Assembly: GCA_022718015.1 (NCBI GenBank)
Contig: JAIHZV010000041.1
Location: 1-8,417, forward strand
Source: Phascolarctobacterium sp.
GTDB taxonomy: Bacteria; Bacillota; Negativicutes; Acidaminococcales; Acidaminococcaceae
Length of the DNA stretch: 8,417 nt
Direction of reading: 5' to 3'
Below, piece by piece: positions 5,890-8,417 of the stretch. Made by a program: the position numbers and the translations under genes. Within the stretch, counting starts at the first letter, position 1, and every line of letters starts with the position of its first letter. The notes under the pieces were generated by a model that did no database searches, had not been told where the DNA came from, and was given only the letters and a program-made list of their open reading frames with translations.

Positions 5890-5905
5890 TTTGCGACAAA
5901 TTTGT

Positions 5906-5937
5906 AAAAAAGCAGGTCGAAAGACTTGCTTTTTTTT
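5906..5937 (+). terminator. Terminator upstream of groES
   Basis: AGCAGGTC (5911-5918) pairs with GACTTGCT (5923-5930) with one G-T pair, around a GAAA tetraloop, followed by a run of T to 5937. The preceding A-run (5906-5910) extends the stem. It ends the toxin-antitoxin transcript and was perhaps originally the terminator of the kinase-ANTAR operon. Confidence 0.88.
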
Positions 5938-5953
5938 GATTTACGTATATAAT
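5926..5953 (+). promoter_or_regulatory. groES: groESL promoter
   Basis: A perfect -10 TATAAT lies at 5948-5953. The best -35 is a weak TTGCTT (5926-5931) with a 16-bp spacer, lying inside the 3' arm of the preceding terminator. The predicted transcript would start near 5960, just before CIRCE. Confidence 0.7.
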
Positions 5954-5964
5954 AAGAATTGTGA

Positions 5965-5991
5965 TTAGCACTCGGGCAAATTGAGTGCTAA
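5965..5991 (+). promoter_or_regulatory. CIRCE operator (HrcA-binding site)
   Basis: The arms TTAGCACTC (5965-5973) and GAGTGCTAA (5983-5991) form a perfect inverted repeat around a 9-nt spacer, exactly the consensus CIRCE element. Placed at or just after the predicted transcription start, it should give HrcA repression that is relieved on heat shock or GroEL depletion. The hrcA gene is not in the window. Confidence 0.97.
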
Positions 5992-6052
5992 CAACCAAAT
6001 TTACACTCTCACTGAAAAAGTAAGAATACATACTCGAAAGGGGTTATGAAAA

Positions 6053-6349
6053 ATGTTAAATTTAAGACCTTTAGCTGATCATGTTATCGTTGAGGCTGTA
6101 GAAGTTGAAGAAAAGACTGCCAGCGGCATCTTCCTGCCGGACACTGCTGTTAAAGAAAAACCGCAGCAAGGCAAGGTTTTGGCTGTAGGCGCTGGTAAAT
6201 ATACCGATAATGGTGTTCTGCTGAAGCCTTCTGTTAAGGTTGGCGACGAAGTAATCTTCGCAAAATACAGCGGTACTCCTGTAAAGCATGAAGGCAAGGA
6301 ATATCTCATTCTTAGTGAACGTGATTTGTTCGCAGTAATCGAAAAATAA
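6053..6349 (+). CDS. groES: GroES co-chaperonin (Hsp10)
   Basis: The heptameric lid of the GroEL folding chamber, acting in the cytoplasm. The 98 residues are the usual bacterial length. They start LRPLADHVIVEAVE (4-17), followed by the mobile loop, whose GIFLPD (25-30) holds the hydrophobic triplet I26-F27-L28 that docks on GroEL. The protein ends in YLILSERDLFAVIEK-type strands. The start at 6053 is preceded by AAAGGGG (about 6037-6043). An ATG at 6046 is out of frame. The 5' leader of about 90 nt includes the CIRCE element. It is followed by an unusually long 162-nt gap before groEL with no terminator, so the two are expected to be co-transcribed. Confidence 0.97.
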   Translation: MLNLRPLADHVIVEAVEVEEKTASGIFLPDTAVKEKPQQGKVLAVGAGKYTDNGVLLKPSVKVGDEVIFAKYSGTPVKHEGKEYLILSERDLFAVIEK

Positions 6350-6381
6350 TCATTTGAGCCTGCCGATAAAGCATCATCTGC

Positions 6382-6436
6382 TGCAGAATTGCTCCTAGGA
6401 GTACGAATATGTACGCCGTCGTCGCAATTCTTTGCA
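6382..6436 (+). other. Structured element in the groES-groEL spacer
   Basis: The 162-nt gap (6350-6511) holds a long inverted repeat: TGC-AGAATTGC (6382-6392) pairs with GCAATTCT-TT-GCA (6424-6436), with a two-base bulge. Inside lies a second hairpin, GTAC (6401-6404) with GTAC (6411-6414) extended by GG/CC across one mismatch, closing the hexaloop GAATAT. There is no T-run, so it is not a terminator. A processing or stability hairpin that sets the groES:groEL ratio is plausible but unproven. The rest of the gap is AT-rich, with no convincing promoter. Confidence 0.6.
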
Positions 6437-6511
6437 TCTAATACTTTCTCGACAGTCTTGTAAAATTTGTTGATTTAATATTGATATTACATCTAAAAGG
6501 AGCGATATAAA

Positions 6512-8140
6512 ATGGCTAAACAAATTCTGTTTAATGAAGAAGCTCGTCGCAGCCTGGAGCGTGGCGTAAATGCTCTGGCTGACGCTGTAAAAGTAACTCT
6601 CGGTCCTAAAGGCCGTAACGTTGTTCTGGAAAAGAAATTCGGCGCACCGACCATCACTAACGATGGCGTAACCATTGCTCGTGACATCGAGCTGGAAGAT
6701 CCGTTTGAAAACATGGGCGCACAGCTGGTTAAAGAGGTATCCATCAAAACTAACGATGTTGCTGGCGACGGCACCACTACTGCTACCGTTCTGGCACAGG
6801 CTATGATTAACGAAGGCATGCGCAACGTTGCTGCTGGTGCTAACCCGATGGTTCTGAAAAAAGGTATTAAAAAAGCAGTTGACGTTCTCGTTGACGAACT
6901 GAAAAATGTTTCCCAAAAGGTTGAAACTAAAGCTGCAAAAGCACAGGTTGCTTCTATCTCCGCTGCTGATGACGAAATCGGCAATCTGATTGCTGACGCT
7001 ATGGAAAAGGTTGGCGACGATGGTGTTATCACTGTTGAAGAATCCAAAACCATGGAAACTCATCTGGAAACTGTTGAAGGCATGCAGTTCGACCGTGGCT
7101 ACATCTCCCCGTACATGGCAACCGATGCTGACAAAATGGAAGCTGTACTGAGCAATCCGTACGTATTCATTACCGATAGAAAAATCACCATGATTGCCGA
7201 CATTATGCCGGTTCTGGAAAAGGTTGTTCAAAACGGCGGCGAGCTGCTGATTATCGCTGAAGATGTTGAAGGCGAAGCACTGGCAACCTTGGTTGTCAAC
7301 AAGCTGCGTGGCACCTTCAAGGCTGTTGCTGTTAAAGCTCCTGGCTTCGGCGACCGTCGTAAAGCAATGCTGCAGGATATCGCAACTCTGACTGGTGCTA
7401 CTGTTATCAGTGAAGAGGTTGGTCGTAAGCTGGACAGCGCAACTGTTGCAGACCTTGGCCGTGCAGGTCAGGTTCGCGTAACCAAAGAAATGACCACCAT
7501 CGTTGATGGCTTCGGCGACAAGGATGCTATCGCTGCTCGCGTAGCACAAATCCGTGCACAAATTCCGGAAACCACTTCTGATTTTGATAAAGAAAAACTG
7601 CAAGAGCGTCTGGCTAAGCTGGCTGGCGGCGTAGCTGTTATCAAGGTTGGCGCTGCTACCGAGGTTGAGCTGAAGGACAAAAAGCTGCGTATTGAGGATG
7701 CTCTGAATGCAACTCGTGCTGCTGTTGCTGAAGGCATTGTTGCTGGCGGCGGCACTGCTCTGCTGCAGGTTCAAGCTTCTCTGGCAAACATCGAAGCTAC
7801 CGGCGACGAAAAGACCGGCGTAGAAATCGTTAAACGCGCTATCGAAGAGCCTGTTCGCCAAATTGCTTACAATGCTGGTCTGGAAGGCGCAGTTATTGTT
7901 GACACCATCAAACGCAGCGAAAAAGGCTACGGCTTCAACGCTCTGACTGAAGAATATGTTGACATGATTGCTGCTGGTATCGTTGACCCGACTAAGGTTA
8001 CCAGAAGCGCACTGCAAAATGCTGCAAGCATCGCTGCTATGGTTCTGACCACTGAATCCATCGTAGCTGACAAGCCTGCTAAGGAAGGCGCTATGCCGGC
8101 AATGCCTCCGATGGGCGGCGGTATGCCTGGTATGATGTAA
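6512..8140 (+). CDS. groEL: GroEL chaperonin (Hsp60)
   Basis: The ATP-driven tetradecameric folding chamber, 542 residues and full length. It shows the ATP-site segments LGPKGRNVVLE (30-40), ITNDGVTIARDIE (48-60, D51) and NDVAGDGTTTATVLA (81-95, D86), then IEDALNATRAAVAEGI with the hydrolytic aspartate D396, and AGGGTALL (411-418). It ends in the Gly/Met-rich tail PPMGGGMPGMM of the major, folding-active GroEL type. AAAAGGAG (6495-6502) is the ribosome site, 9 nt before the ATG. Codons differ from the tsa and kinase genes (AAA over AAG, and GCT, GTT, GAA in place of GCG and GAG), as expected for a very highly expressed gene. It is transcribed from the CIRCE-controlled promoter ahead of groES and ends before a strong terminator. 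Confidence 0.98.
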   Translation: MAKQILFNEEARRSLERGVNALADAVKVTLGPKGRNVVLEKKFGAPTITNDGVTIARDIELEDPFENMGAQLVKEVSIKTNDVAGDGTTTATVLAQAMINEGMRNVAAGANPMVLKKGIKKAVDVLVDELKNVSQKVETKAAKAQVASISAADDEIGNLIADAMEKVGDDGVITVEESKTMETHLETVEGMQFDRGYISPYMATDADKMEAVLSNPYVFITDRKITMIADIMPVLEKVVQNGGELLIIAEDVEGEALATLVVNKLRGTFKAVAVKAPGFGDRRKAMLQDIATLTGATVISEEVGRKLDSATVADLGRAGQVRVTKEMTTIVDGFGDKDAIAARVAQIRAQIPETTSDFDKEKLQERLAKLAGGVAVIKVGAATEVELKDKKLRIEDALNATRAAVAEGIVAGGGTALLQVQASLANIEATGDEKTGVEIVKRAIEEPVRQIAYNAGLEGAVIVDTIKRSEKGYGFNALTEEYVDMIAAGIVDPTKVTRSALQNAASIAAMVLTTESIVADKPAKEGAMPAMPPMGGGMPGMM

Positions 8141-8188
8141 TCGCTGCATCAAAAACTGTATAACATAGCTTGAATAGGCTATAGGATT

Positions 8189-8232
8189 GCGCACTCTGCT
8201 GCTGAGGATTTGGCAGCAGGGTGTGCTTTTTT
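8189..8232 (+). terminator. groEL: Terminator of the groESL operon
   Basis: A 14-bp stem (8189-8202 with 8213-8226, two G-T pairs) closes a 10-nt loop and is followed by six T residues (8227-8232). It lies 48 nt after the groEL stop codon. Confidence 0.92.
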
Positions 8233-8275
8233 ATTGGAAATAGCATAGCCTAATAGTGTTTTTTGCCGTTGATTG

Positions 8276-8284
8276 TGCTATAAT
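8276..8284 (+). promoter_or_regulatory. Extended -10 promoter of the transporter gene
   Basis: TGCTATAAT (8276-8284) is a TGn-extended perfect -10 box. No good -35 is seen at 16-18 bp, which extended -10 promoters tolerate. The predicted start near 8291 leaves a leader of roughly 27 nt. Confidence 0.7.
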
Positions 8285-8317
8285 GTTTCTATTCTACAAA
8301 TGAGGGAGTTGTTAAAT

Positions 8318-8417
8318 ATGCAGGAGGCAGCAGCAGAGAAAAATTTCTACTGGAAGCTCTTCAAGTCAACCTTTGTTATCAGCGCCTTTACGATTGGCGG
8401 CGGCTTTGTTATTATAC
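8318..8417 (+). CDS. Chromate-transporter (CHR) family protein, 5' part only
   Basis: Only the first 33 codons are inside the window, starting at ATG 8318 behind GAGGGAG (8302-8308, 9-nt gap). After a short polar N-terminus the sequence KLFKSTFVISAFTIGGGFVII begins the first membrane helix and shows the FTxGGG motif typical of the CHR family, where the usual form is a K/S-F-x-x-GAFTFGGG-like stretch. Members are membrane carriers for chromate or, in anaerobes, often of unknown substrate, and many are encoded as two adjacent half-length genes. Whether this one is a half-size or full-length protein cannot be seen. It has its own promoter after the groEL terminator, so it is a separate transcription unit. 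Confidence 0.72.
   Translation, partial: MQEAAAEKNFYWKLFKSTFVISAFTIGGGFVII

Noticed and set aside
5741..5968. 75-codon + strand open frame overlapping the toxin gene
   Set aside because: It is out of frame within a well-supported toxin gene, runs through the terminator, and has no ribosome site or family resemblance.
6398..6417. ANTAR target hairpin in the groES-groEL spacer
   Set aside because: The loop is a hexaloop, but its sequence GAATAT lacks the A at position 1 and G at position 4 expected of ANTAR antiterminators. No paired second hairpin and terminator follow.
6395..8194. 599-codon open frame on the minus strand opposite groEL
   Set aside because: It is the antisense shadow of groEL, kept open by groEL's strong codon bias. 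The peptide is low-complexity (rich in Ser, Asn and Phe), with no recognisable domain.

Overview
The window looks like ordinary chromosome from a Firmicute, most likely one of the diderm Negativicutes. The evidence is a GerMN-domain protein, the cluster tsaE-tsaB-rimI-tsaD in the order known from Bacillus (ydiB-ydiC-ydiD-gcp), a HisKA_2 kinase paired with an ANTAR regulator, a CIRCE-controlled groES-groEL pair, and purine-rich Shine-Dalgarno sites throughout. The Negativicutes assignment is an inference from protein flavour and is not proven. Every gene I can support lies on the + strand, and I see no rRNA, tRNA or CRISPR array.

Layout. (1) Positions 1-365 hold the end of a GerMN-domain protein, closed by an intrinsic terminator at 371-396. 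(2) Positions 424-3037 hold four overlapping genes: tsaE, tsaB and tsaD for the t6A37 modification of ANN-decoding tRNAs, and rimI for ribosomal protein S18 acetylation. (3) Positions 3038-3204 are a non-coding gap containing a dense, same-orientation cluster of DnaA-box-like 9-mers. (4) Positions 3205-5177 hold a soluble PdtaS-like kinase overlapping its ANTAR response regulator, an RNA-binding antitermination-type output, followed by a terminator. (5) Positions 5241-5856 hold an AT-richer RelB/DinJ-YafQ toxin-antitoxin cassette with its own promoter. A short second copy of the ANTAR gene's 3' end follows directly (5857-5889), then a terminator. (6) Positions 5926-8140 hold promoter, perfect CIRCE, groES, a 162-nt structured spacer, groEL and a strong terminator. 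(7) Positions 8276-8417 hold a promoter and the first 33 codons of a chromate-transporter-family protein.

The two observations most worth following are the DnaA-box cluster after tsaD and the scar around the toxin-antitoxin cassette. The cluster consists of two triads of boxes offset by exactly 63 bp, in the place where, as I recall, B. subtilis has an extra-oriC DnaA-box cluster (beside gcp). The scar is a 16-bp exact direct repeat plus a divergent duplicate gene end, which suggests the cassette arrived by recombination at the 3' end of the ANTAR gene and displaced its original terminus.
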